NCBI GenBank assembly: GCA_023450745.1
Contig: JAEXGR010000031.1
Span: 1 to 21,866, forward strand
Reading direction: 5' to 3'
Length of the DNA: 21,866 nucleotides
From: Synergistota bacterium
GTDB lineage: Bacteria > Synergistota > Synergistia > Synergistales > Synergistaceae
Shown: positions 6,416 to 12,349 of the stretch, piece after piece
Layout of the letters: every line of letters begins with the position of its first letter
Numbering within the stretch: position 1 is the first letter of the stretch
The notes under the pieces: model-generated
Seen by the model: the letters and a program-made list of their open reading frames with translations, nothing else
Database searches by the model: none
What the model was told of the DNA's origin: nothing
Position numbers and translations under genes: made by a program

Positions 6416-8023
6416 TCAGGCGTTACGGCGCGACAGCTCCCGGACCGCGGTTTTGAGCAGCCCCGGCAGGACGTCTAGCGAGTAGGACAGATGCAGCCGC
6501 TCCTCTTTTTTGTGCGGCGACTGCCCGCTCGGCCCAAGGTTTATCACCGGAATGCCGAGGCCCTGCATCTCTTTGAGCGGGATATTGTAGATGACGCCCC
6601 AGCCGGGCATATTTTCGCTGAACGCCCGCACGTCGCCGTCGGAGAGTTTCGCCCCCACATAGCTGAGGTCGCAGAGCCCCGCGAAGAGCTCCGCCTCCGT
6701 CATTTTCAAACCATATTTCGCGGCGCACTCAGCCTCGACGGCGCGCGCCGCCTCAACGGCGGCCCGGTCGCGCGGGTCGTCCGTAAGGTCGGTACGGACG
6801 GGCAGCCACGGCGGCAGGAAGAAGCAGACGATATAGGGCCCCTCCACGCCGGAGCGGTCGGCGATGAAGTCCACGCATTTTATCCCGCGCGCGCGCATAT
6901 CGCCGGGCGGCAGCGTTTCAACGCAGCGGCGCAGCTCTTCGTCAAAGGATTCCCCCTGGCGCGCGCGCGCCAGCTCTTTGAGCTCCGCGAGCGTGTAGAC
7001 CGCCGGCTCCGCGGGCTCAAACGCCGCCCCTTCGTAGCCCAGCGCGAGAAGCGCGCGGTAGGAGGCGGTAAGCTGCTCCGCGCTTTGGCGCAGCGCGTAG
7101 GCCGCGATGCCGCGCATCTGCTCCATCACGAGGGCCGGGGTGTTGTTCGTCGTGAAACAGTTGAAATAGGCATAAGCTTTGTCGGGAACGGTGACGCTGT
7201 AGAAATCGCGCAGCGCCTTCATGTCCAGGCAGATCCACGAGGGCTGGCAGACGCCGTGCAGCGGGTCCGCAAGGTAGGGGTTGCCCTCCGCGTATGAGAC
7301 GAGCCGCGAGGCGGCAAGCAGCGCGGAAAAGCCGTTGTAGCAGTTGCCGACATGGGCGTCGCGCCCGCGGATGTAGAAGCCGGGCATCAGTTTGCCGAGC
7401 GTGCCGAGAAAGATCATCGGCCCCACAAGGCCGGATTTTCCCGCCTCTCCCGGCTCGGTGTTCAGCGCCGCGAGAAAGTCGAGCCCCTCCGCCTGCATTT
7501 CCGCGATGACGGGCAGGACGCCCCGCATTCCGGCGGAGGAGTTTTCCTCATCCCCCACCAGCGCCATCACGAGGTTGACGTCGAAGAGGCCGCGGTCGCT
7601 CGCGAATTCCTCGATGAGCGCCGTCTCGATCGCAACGCCGCATTTCATGTCCATCACGCCGCGCCCGTAGAGAGTGCCGTCGTCGGCGCCGAATATTTCC
7701 GCGAGCCGGTCCGGGTCGAAGGCATGTTCGGCGATGTCGCCGTAGCACTTTGTATCGACGACGTCGTAGTGACCGATGAGCAGCACCGTGCGCGCCGTCT
7801 TCGCGGCGGCGTCGACGCGGGCGACCAGCGATTTCAGTTCATAAAGGGAGCCTTCGAGCGGCGTCTCGACAAGCCGGAGGTGACGGGGGTTTGCTTTAAA
7901 GTAGGGAAGTTCCGCGAGCCTTTCAAAGAGCCGTTCGCCGGGCGCGCTCTCTGCGGCGCTCTCCGTCACGCTCGGTATCGCGACAAGTTCTTTGATCATC
8001 GATAATAGGGATTCTCTGTCCAC
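6416..8023 (-). CDS. M20-family metallohydrolase, RocB-like
   Basis: 535 aa. GTG start at 8023, eight bases after GGAGG. The M20 metal and catalytic residues are all present: GHYDVVD (H85, D87), GRGVMDMK (bridging D125), GDEENSSAG (catalytic E159, metal E160), NTEP (E190) and a C-terminal GPSGQSPHKKEER (H504). The length and the aromatic middle region fit the RocB-type branch (arginine-utilisation hydrolases), longer than typical M20 peptidases of about 400 aa. These enzymes are cytoplasmic di-zinc amidohydrolases; the RocB substrate is not firmly known. The gene is divergent from the CoA-transferase genes with 170 bp between them, and both are bracketed by repeat C, suggesting a shared amino-acid-degradation module. 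A di- or tripeptidase or deacylase is possible. The family is certain, the substrate is not. Confidence 0.88.
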   Translation of the reverse strand: MDRESLLSMIKELVAIPSVTESAAESAPGERLFERLAELPYFKANPRHLRLVETPLEGSLYELKSLVARVDAAAKTARTVLLIGHYDVVDTKCYGDIAEHAFDPDRLAEIFGADDGTLYGRGVMDMKCGVAIETALIEEFASDRGLFDVNLVMALVGDEENSSAGMRGVLPVIAEMQAEGLDFLAALNTEPGEAGKSGLVGPMIFLGTLGKLMPGFYIRGRDAHVGNCYNGFSALLAASRLVSYAEGNPYLADPLHGVCQPSWICLDMKALRDFYSVTVPDKAYAYFNCFTTNNTPALVMEQMRGIAAYALRQSAEQLTASYRALLALGYEGAAFEPAEPAVYTLAELKELARARQGESFDEELRRCVETLPPGDMRARGIKCVDFIADRSGVEGPYIVCFFLPPWLPVRTDLTDDPRDRAAVEAARAVEAECAAKYGLKMTEAELFAGLCDLSYVGAKLSDGDVRAFSENMPGWGVIYNIPLKEMQGLGIPVINLGPSGQSPHKKEERLHLSYSLDVLPGLLKTAVRELSRRNA

Positions 8024-8132
8024 AGCTACCGCCTCCTATGTTTCTTAAATGATATCACAACAATATATCCGCGGCGGCGCGGGGATGACCTTTCACGCGT
8101 TTGTCCCGCGGTCCCGCCGTAAAATTTATCTC

Positions 8133-8160
8133 TTGACATTCCCTCCGGCGGCTGTAAAAC
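8133..8160 (+). promoter_or_regulatory. Promoter of the CoA-transferase genes
   Basis: A perfect -35 hexamer TTGACA (8133-8138) lies 16 bp before TAAAAC (8155-8160), a fair -10. The predicted transcript starts about 25 bases before the ATG at 8194. It is in the 170-bp region shared with the divergent M20 gene, for which no good sigma-70 promoter was seen. Confidence 0.6.
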
Positions 8161-8193
8161 TTGTCGGAGAACTTTTGAGAGGATGTTTATTAA

Positions 8194-8901
8194 ATGGCCA
8201 AACCATTTATCAAGCCCGTCATTACCGCGTCCGCGGCGGCGGCTTTCGCCGCGCCGGGGGGGTCGCTGATGGTGGGCGGCTTCAATTACGGCGGCGCGCC
8301 ATATACGATCATCGAGGCGCTCTGCCGCAGCGGCGTGAAGGATATCGACCTCATCTGCGTGGACACCAGCTATTTCCAGACCAAGGTCCCCGGCCCCGTC
8401 GGCGTGGCGCGGCTTGTGACGAACGGGCAGCTCCGTTCTCTCGTCGCCTCGCATATCGGCCTCAACAAACGGACGCAGGAGCTTTACACGAACGGCGAAT
8501 TGAAGATCGAGCTCATCCCCATGGGCACTTTCGTCGAGCGCATCCGCGCGGGCGGCGCGGGGCTCGGCGGGATTTTGACGCCCACCGGCGTGGACACGGT
8601 ATATGAGGAGGGACGCGAGACCGTCGAGCTGGACGGACGGCGCTATATCGTCGAACGCCCCTTAAGGGCGGATACCGCCTTCATCCGCGCCTACAAGGCC
8701 GACGCGGCGGGAAATCTCATCTATTACGGAACGAACCGGAATTTTAATCCGACGATGGCGACCGCCGCGGCGAAGGTCGTGGCCGAGGTGGACGAGGTGG
8801 TGCCGGTCGGCGGAATAGACCCCAACGACGTCGTAACGCCGGGGATTTTCATCGACGCGCTGGTGCTGAAGGGAGACGGCGAATATGCTTCCAGAACTTA
8901 A
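8194..8901 (+). CDS. Acyl-CoA:3-oxoacid CoA-transferase, alpha subunit
   Basis: 235 aa, the usual length for an AtoD/ScoA-type subunit. ATG at 8194 follows GAGAGGATG with eight bases between. The N-terminal MVGGFNYGGAPYTIIEAL matches the oxyanion-hole and CoA-binding loop of class I CoA-transferases, and GGAGLGGILTPTGVDT near 112-127 is the second glycine-rich family signature. The enzyme moves CoA between a carboxylic acid and an acyl-CoA, often acetate or butyrate with acetoacetyl-CoA or another keto acid CoA. The reading frame overlaps the beta-subunit gene by 17 bp, which implies coupled translation of a 1:1 complex. In amino-acid fermenters this reaction activates short acids or recovers energy. 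The exact acid partner cannot be told from sequence. Confidence 0.9.
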   Translation: MAKPFIKPVITASAAAAFAAPGGSLMVGGFNYGGAPYTIIEALCRSGVKDIDLICVDTSYFQTKVPGPVGVARLVTNGQLRSLVASHIGLNKRTQELYTNGELKIELIPMGTFVERIRAGGAGLGGILTPTGVDTVYEEGRETVELDGRRYIVERPLRADTAFIRAYKADAAGNLIYYGTNRNFNPTMATAAAKVVAEVDEVVPVGGIDPNDVVTPGIFIDALVLKGDGEYASRT

Positions 8902-9553
8902 TGAAAAGGAGGCGCGCGCGCGCATCGCGCGCCGGATCGCGGCGGAGCTTGAGGACGGCGCGCTCGTCAATCTCGGCATCGGCATCCCCCAGCTCGTGCC
9001 GGACTATGTGCCGGAGAACGTGCGGCTCATTTTGCAGACGGAAAACGGCGTGATCAACGCCGGCGCGAGCGCCGACAAGCGCGACCTGCGCGTCATCGAC
9101 GCGGGCGGCGCGCCGGTGTCGGTGCTGCCCGGCGGCGCGCTGGTCTCCTCAGAGCTCAGTTTCGCGATCATGCGCGGAGGCCATATCGACGTCACCATTC
9201 TCGGAGCGCTCGAGGTCGACCGCGAGGGGAGCCTTGCGAACTGGATGATTCCGCAGGTGCGCGTACCCGGCATGGGCGGCGCGATGGACATCGTCGCGGG
9301 GGCGAAGAAGGTCTACGCCGCGACGCGGCATTTCGACAAAGAGGGGCGCAGCAAGCTCGTGCAGAAGTGCTCGCTGCCGCTGACGGGGCGCGGCGTGGTG
9401 GACGTGATCGTCACCGAATACTGCGTGGTGCGGAACATTTACGGCCGCATGGTGATGACCGAGATCGCCTGCGATACGAGCCTCCAGGCGCTGCTTGACC
9501 GCACGGAGATGCAGATCGACGTCAGCTCGGGGCTTAAACGAAGCTCTTTTTAA
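8885..9553 (+). CDS. Acyl-CoA:3-oxoacid CoA-transferase, beta subunit
   Basis: 222 aa, typical for AtoA/ScoB-type subunits. The catalytic glutamate is E53 in TENGVINAG; it forms the covalent glutamyl-CoA intermediate. NLGIGIPQLVPDYVP (29-43) and GGHIDVTILGALEVD (about 98-112) are other family signatures. ATG at 8885 lies inside the end of the alpha gene, after a weak ribosome site (AGGGAGACGGCGAAT), so translation is probably coupled. The TAA stop (9551-9553) lies within the first arm of repeat C, so the element begins exactly at the gene end and its hairpin may serve as the transcript 3' end. The reading frame is intact to the stop. Confidence 0.92.
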   Translation: MLPELNEKEARARIARRIAAELEDGALVNLGIGIPQLVPDYVPENVRLILQTENGVINAGASADKRDLRVIDAGGAPVSVLPGGALVSSELSFAIMRGGHIDVTILGALEVDREGSLANWMIPQVRVPGMGGAMDIVAGAKKVYAATRHFDKEGRSKLVQKCSLPLTGRGVVDVIVTEYCVVRNIYGRMVMTEIACDTSLQALLDRTEMQIDVSSGLKRSSF

Positions 9554-9622
9554 GGAACCGCTGATTATATGCGCCGCTTGCGTCACGCAGCAGACCCCGC
9601 CCGTTAATCAGCGGTTCCTTAA
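9550..9622. repeat. Repeat C, copy 2: inverted repeat at the CoA-transferase stop codon
   Basis: TTAAGGAACCGCTGATTAT (9550-9568) pairs with TTAATCAGCGGTTCCTTAA (9604-9622) at 18 of 19 positions, around a 35-bp G+C-rich centre. The first arm supplies the stop codon of the beta-subunit gene. With copy 1 (6301-6368) it brackets the 3.2-kb divergent M20/CoA-transferase module. No target-site duplication is evident by eye. Confidence 0.85.
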
Positions 9623-9744
9623 ATCACCGAATCGCGCTGCGGGAAGGATCAGGGGGATCAAGGGCATTACAACAGGGGGCGCGCCCCGCCCGTCGCTTAT
9701 CACCACGGAGGCCGGGCGCGGAAACACCTGACGGGCAGAGCGGC

Positions 9745-9781
9745 AAAAACATAAGGCGCGGCAGGTAACTCCTGCCGCGCC
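9745..9781 (-). terminator. Terminator of tiny membrane gene 1
   Basis: GGCGCGGCAGG at 9755-9765 is perfectly complementary to 9771-9781 (11 bp, 5-nt loop). On the minus strand the stem is followed by TTATGTTTTT. It lies 74 bp past the stop codon of the gene at 9855-10004. Confidence 0.85.
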
Positions 9782-9854
9782 GATCTAAAGGGAAAGTGGG
9801 TATAGTCTGTGAGTGGGGACAGACTTGGGACTCTTTTCTGCCGTATGGGGGCCG

Positions 9855-10004
9855 TTACATCGCCCTCGCGGGTACTTTCGCGCTCTTTTTCGCTTTACCG
9901 TGGTCGTGCCATACCTCTTGAGCGGTCATGACCAGCGCGAAGACAAGGCTGCCGGCCGCTGTAAAGGCTGTGACCCCATACATAAGCATTTCTCCATACG
10001 TCAT
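9855..10004 (-). CDS. Tiny single-helix membrane protein 1 (unknown function)
   Basis: 49 aa. ATG at 10004, preceded by GGAGG and eight bases; the longer upstream reading has no ribosome site. It begins MTYGEMLMYGVTAFTAAGSL, continues as one hydrophobic helix to about residue 28, then has a basic soluble tail (KAKKSAK). It is a close tandem relative of the gene at 10230-10388. The 20 bases spanning ATG and ribosome site are identical, the helix region matches strongly in DNA, and the promoter block is shared. The predicted transcript has a leader of about 75 nt and its own terminator. Short hydrophobic start, LM-rich helix, basic tail, long leader and strong terminator together resemble holin-like type I toxins, but no antisense RNA was identified and no family is recognised with confidence. 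A small regulatory membrane subunit is the main alternative. Confidence 0.75.
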   Translation of the reverse strand: MTYGEMLMYGVTAFTAAGSLVFALVMTAQEVWHDHGKAKKSAKVPARAM

Positions 10005-10085
10005 TGTGACAACCTCCTCAGATAGTTCTGAATTTTTTAATCCTGCGGAATCGGCCGTTCCTGATGGCATTAATAGTAGCAGCCA

Positions 10086-10115
10086 TTTATAAATTAGTAA
10101 AACGACAAAAACTAA
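10086..10115 (-). promoter_or_regulatory. Promoter of tiny membrane gene 1
   Basis: On the minus strand, TTAGTT (10115-10110) and TATAAA (10091-10086) are separated by 18 bp. The spacer carries a 19-bp block (plus strand 10093-10111) that is identical in the promoter of gene 2 (10487-10505), so it may bind a shared regulator. Confidence 0.5.
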
Positions 10116-10150
10116 TGTGTTGCATGAAAAAACTGCATGTATTGAAGAAC

Positions 10151-10180
10151 AAAAAAGACGCGGCGGAAAAAGCCGCCGCG
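10151..10180 (-). terminator. Terminator of tiny membrane gene 2
   Basis: CGCGGCGG (10159-10166) and CCGCCGCG (10173-10180) form a perfect 8-bp stem with a 6-nt loop; the minus-strand reading ends in TCTTTTTT (A run 10151-10156). It lies about 50 bp past the stop of the gene at 10230-10388. Confidence 0.85.
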
Positions 10181-10229
10181 CCCGTTCTGAAGGGAAGGCG
10201 GACGCTGTCCGCCGAGTGGGAGCAAATAT

Positions 10230-10388
10230 TTAGACGGCGCTCAGAGGTTTTCGCCCGCGCTCTTCACAGGCCTCTCCGCCGCGGCCTTCCCGCCAAATAT
10301 CGCGGGCGACCATCACTACCGCAAAGACAAAGCTGCCGGCCGCCGTAAAGGCCGTAAGCGCCATTAAAAAGATGTCCTGAAATGTCAT
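10230..10388 (-). CDS. Tiny single-helix membrane protein 2, tandem paralogue of gene 1
   Basis: 52 aa. ATG at 10388 after GAGGAGG with eight bases between. It starts MTFQDIFLMALTAFTAAGSF, continues through a hydrophobic helix (FVFAVVMVA) to about residue 27, then DIWREG and a charged tail ending RKPLSAV. Aligned with gene 1, the core TAFTAAGSxVFAxVM and the following acidic residue and tryptophan are conserved, while the tails diverge. That is the pattern of a duplicated gene whose membrane helix is under selection. The predicted leader is about 85 nt and carries a CGCGGC/GCCGCG hairpin (10410-10415/10422-10427) just upstream of the ribosome site, which could control translation. Function unknown; a type I toxin-like peptide is one hypothesis. 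Confidence 0.78.
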   Translation of the reverse strand: MTFQDIFLMALTAFTAAGSFVFAVVMVARDIWREGRGGEACEERGRKPLSAV

Positions 10389-10479
10389 TGTGACAACCTC
10401 CTCAAGTGTCGCGGCGTAAATGCCGCGGAATCATTTATTCTTCGGGAAACGTTCCTGATGGCATTAATGGTAACAGCTA

Positions 10480-10509
10480 TCTATAGATTAGTAAAACGAC
10501 AAAAAACAA
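10480..10509 (-). promoter_or_regulatory. Promoter of tiny membrane gene 2
   Basis: On the minus strand, TTGTTT (10509-10504) and TATAGA (10485-10480) lie 18 bp apart. Immediately upstream is a perfect dyad of 11-bp arms around one base (10514-10536, ATACATGAATT and its complement), a candidate operator. The dyad is absent upstream of gene 1. Confidence 0.55.
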
Positions 10510-10544
10510 TATAATACATGAATTAAATTCATGTATAAAAAGAC

Positions 10545-10570
10545 AAAAAAAGTGCGGCCGCAAGGGCCGC
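10545..10570 (-). terminator. Terminator of tiny membrane gene 3
   Basis: GCGGCC (10554-10559) pairs with GGCCGC (10565-10570) around a 5-nt loop. On the minus strand it is followed by ACTTTTTTT (A run 10545-10551). It lies 24 bp past the stop of the gene at 10594-10746. Confidence 0.8.
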
Positions 10571-10593
10571 GCCTCTTCCTAGGGAGGAATTTA

Positions 10594-10746
10594 TTAACAA
10601 CCGACTCTTTTTACCTCAGTCTGAGGAATCTTTGTTCCGGTCGGTTCGCTCCAAATCGTAATCTTTAACATGTACAGCGTGAATCCCGTGGAGAGCAGCG
10701 CCGTAATACCCATCACGCTCATCAGAACTATCTCGCCTAACGCCAT
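10594..10746 (-). CDS. Tiny single-helix membrane protein 3 (unknown function)
   Basis: 50 aa. ATG at 10746 lies eight bases after GGAGG (AAGGAGGTAATAAAG). It begins MALGEIVLMSVMGITALLST, with the helix running to about residue 29, then TIWSEP and a short polar tail ending VKRVGC. It follows the same plan as genes 1 and 2 (short polar start with an acidic residue, LM in the helix, TA pair, tryptophan and acid after the helix) but is more distant and has a different leader and promoter. A longer frame at 10616-10822 overlaps it, but that one lacks a ribosome site and reads polar throughout, so this shorter frame is preferred. The C-terminal cysteine is noted without interpretation. Function unknown. 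Confidence 0.75.
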   Translation of the reverse strand: MALGEIVLMSVMGITALLSTGFTLYMLKITIWSEPTGTKIPQTEVKRVGC

Positions 10747-10788
10747 CTTTATTACCTCCTTCGCCTCTCTTTTCTTTATCGTGAGTCG

Positions 10789-10817
10789 AGTATAGCCAAG
10801 CGGCGATAGATAAGTAA
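10789..10817 (-). promoter_or_regulatory. Promoter of tiny membrane gene 3
   Basis: On the minus strand, TTACTT (10817-10812) and TATACT (10794-10789) are 17 bp apart. The predicted start is about 35 nt upstream of the ATG at 10746. It does not share the 19-bp block found at the promoters of genes 1 and 2. Confidence 0.6.
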
Positions 10818-10859
10818 ATCAAAACATTTCTCTATTTAACAACCGGTGCGTAGATTTAC

Positions 10860-10985
10860 CTAGACGAAAAAACCCGCTGGCCATGCGGGTTTGGGGGCTT
10901 TTTTAAAATCAACCGCCCGCAATATATGGTATAAGCCAATAGCAACGCCGATTATCGCCGTAATGGTCGATAATAGCTTTCACAT
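10860..10985 (-). pseudogene. Possible fourth tiny membrane gene with TGA as its second codon
   Basis: From ATG at 10985 the next codon is TGA; the same frame then runs 39 codons to TAG at 10860-10862. It reads KLLSTITAIIGVAIGLYHIL, then a basic stretch (KKAPKP) and PAGFFV. That is one hydrophobic helix plus a basic tail, like its three neighbours. No ribosome site is visible before the ATG. It is either a decayed relative, a gene with another start, or chance. The terminator at 10867-10892 overlaps its 3' end. A GTG start in another frame gives an unconvincing 24-residue product. Confidence 0.3.
10867..10892 (-). terminator. Strong terminator downstream of the proline racemase gene
   Basis: AAACCCGC (10870-10877) pairs perfectly with GCGGGTTT (10885-10892) around a 7-nt loop; on the minus strand it runs straight into six T (A run 10867-10872). 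It lies about 220 bp past the racemase stop. A run of six T at 10899-10904 might allow some plus-strand use. Confidence 0.85.
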
Positions 10986-11115
10986 GGTTATCTTTGTTTA
11001 GATAAATATATACATTATTTGTGCTAAAAAAGCGGCGCGGCCCCGGCTGGAGGAGGGGTTTTCACTCGCCGGAGCCGCCGCCGCGGGTAAATTAGGCAAT
11101 ACTACCTACCCCGCC

Positions 11116-12120
11116 TCAGTTAAGCAGAAAACCGGGCAGCAGCGGGTCGCTCTCATGGCTTATGAGCCAGTTGAAGCCGATGATGTTGGCGCTGCCTTTG
11201 ATGAAGGGGATGATGGACCGGTAGTCTCCGACCATCGGCCCCTCTTCGTAATGCCCCTCAAAGAGCGTGCCGAGGATGCTCTCATGGATAAAAGGCTCGC
11301 GCGGCGCAAGTTCGCCGCGGTCGGCCAGCAGCGCCATCTTCGCGCAGGTCCCCGTCCCGCACGGCGAGCGGTCGACGTTGCAGGTTCCGAAGACCACGCA
11401 GTTGCGCGCATGCTGCCCGTCCCGGTGCAGCCCGAATTCCGCGAGCAGGATCTTGTTGTTCATCGGTATCTGCGGATGGCGCACGTTATGCTGGCGGTTG
11501 GCCTCCTCCATCACCTCGACGCCGAGCTTTACGAGGTACGGCGCCTCCCGCGGCACCAGGTCGAGGCCGAAATCTGCGGCGTCTATGAGCGCGAAAAAGC
11601 TGCCGCCGAAGCAGATGTCGAACTTCACGCTTCGTCCCAAAGAGGGAAGGTATAGGTCGAGGCCGCGCGCGTAGACGAAGGAGGGGACGTTTTGCAGCGT
11701 CGCGCTGACGGCCTCGCCGTGCGCGACCTCGACCTTGAGCGTGACGAGGCCCGCGGGGGTGTCAAGTTTGACATAGGTGTAGGGCTCAAAGACCGGAACC
11801 ATTTGCAGATTCACCATCGCCGAAGCGAGGCCGATGGAGCCGTGGCCGCACATCGAGACGCTGCCGCCGGAGTCGCAGAAGACGACGCCCGTGTCGGCGT
11901 CCTCGTGGACGGGCGGCACCATGATCGCGCCGAACATGTCGGCATGTCCGCGCGGCTCCGTCATGATGAAGCGGCGAAAGTCGTTGTGGTTGTGACGGAA
12001 GTCCACCCACTTCTCCGCCATCGTCGCGCCGCGAAAAACCGGCGCCCCGCCGATAACGATACGGGTCGGTTCCCCGCATGTGTGCGAATCAACTACTGCG
12101 ACCATTTTGCCGATCTTCAT
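11116..12120 (-). CDS. Proline racemase family enzyme
   Basis: 334 aa, normal for the family. Both catalytic cysteines are present: C91 in MCGHGSIG and C254 in DRSPCGTGTCAK. The pair acts as opposing acid and base on the alpha carbon; members with only one are dehydratases. So this is a true racemase or epimerase, acting on proline or hydroxyproline. D-proline feeds the D-proline reductase route in many amino-acid fermenters, but no prd genes are in the window. ATG at 12120 follows GGGGGATGAAAGC. A candidate promoter lies about 35 bp upstream and a strong terminator downstream, so it is probably a single-gene transcript. Proline racemase versus 4-hydroxyproline 2-epimerase cannot be settled by eye. 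Confidence 0.9.
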   Translation of the reverse strand: MKIGKMVAVVDSHTCGEPTRIVIGGAPVFRGATMAEKWVDFRHNHNDFRRFIMTEPRGHADMFGAIMVPPVHEDADTGVVFCDSGGSVSMCGHGSIGLASAMVNLQMVPVFEPYTYVKLDTPAGLVTLKVEVAHGEAVSATLQNVPSFVYARGLDLYLPSLGRSVKFDICFGGSFFALIDAADFGLDLVPREAPYLVKLGVEVMEEANRQHNVRHPQIPMNNKILLAEFGLHRDGQHARNCVVFGTCNVDRSPCGTGTCAKMALLADRGELAPREPFIHESILGTLFEGHYEEGPMVGDYRSIIPFIKGSANIIGFNWLISHESDPLLPGFLLN

Positions 12121-12155
12121 GCTTTCATCCCCCTGCGTCTGCCGAATCTTTTTTT

Positions 12156-12184
12156 ATCTTATCAGAGATGAGAGAATTTTACAA
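12156..12184 (-). promoter_or_regulatory. Candidate promoter of the proline racemase gene
   Basis: On the minus strand, TTGTAA (12184-12179) and TAAGAT (12161-12156) are 17 bp apart, giving a leader of about 29 nt. Upstream the DNA is strongly A+T-rich to about 12260, including a perfect AATAAT-AAA-ATTATT dyad at 12206-12220 that may be a regulator site. Confidence 0.45.
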
Positions 12185-12349
12185 CAATAGGTTATTTTTA
12201 TATGAAATAATAAAATTATTATATAATATGGACTTGAATATTCAGATATATAATGCTATTTAGGTTTTCTCCGCCGCCGTGTGGACACGCAAACGGCAAG
12301 CCGCCGCGCAAGCCTCCCGCGGCGGCGAAAAAGGGCGCGCCGGGAGATG

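Noticed and set aside
6491..8005. Long plus-strand frames opposite the M20 gene
   Set aside because: The products are arginine/alanine-rich shadows. The minus-strand frame has every M20 metal residue and a proper ribosome site.
9495..9731. Plus-strand frame carrying PLIIC and NQRFLK, also seen at 6121-6456
   Set aside because: The shared peptide is only the translation of the two arms of repeat C; there is no ribosome site or conserved centre.
10616..10822. 68-codon minus-strand frame over tiny gene 3
   Set aside because: Its start has no ribosome site and lies upstream of the predicted transcript start, and the product is polar. The overlapping 50-codon frame has a strong ribosome site and a membrane helix.
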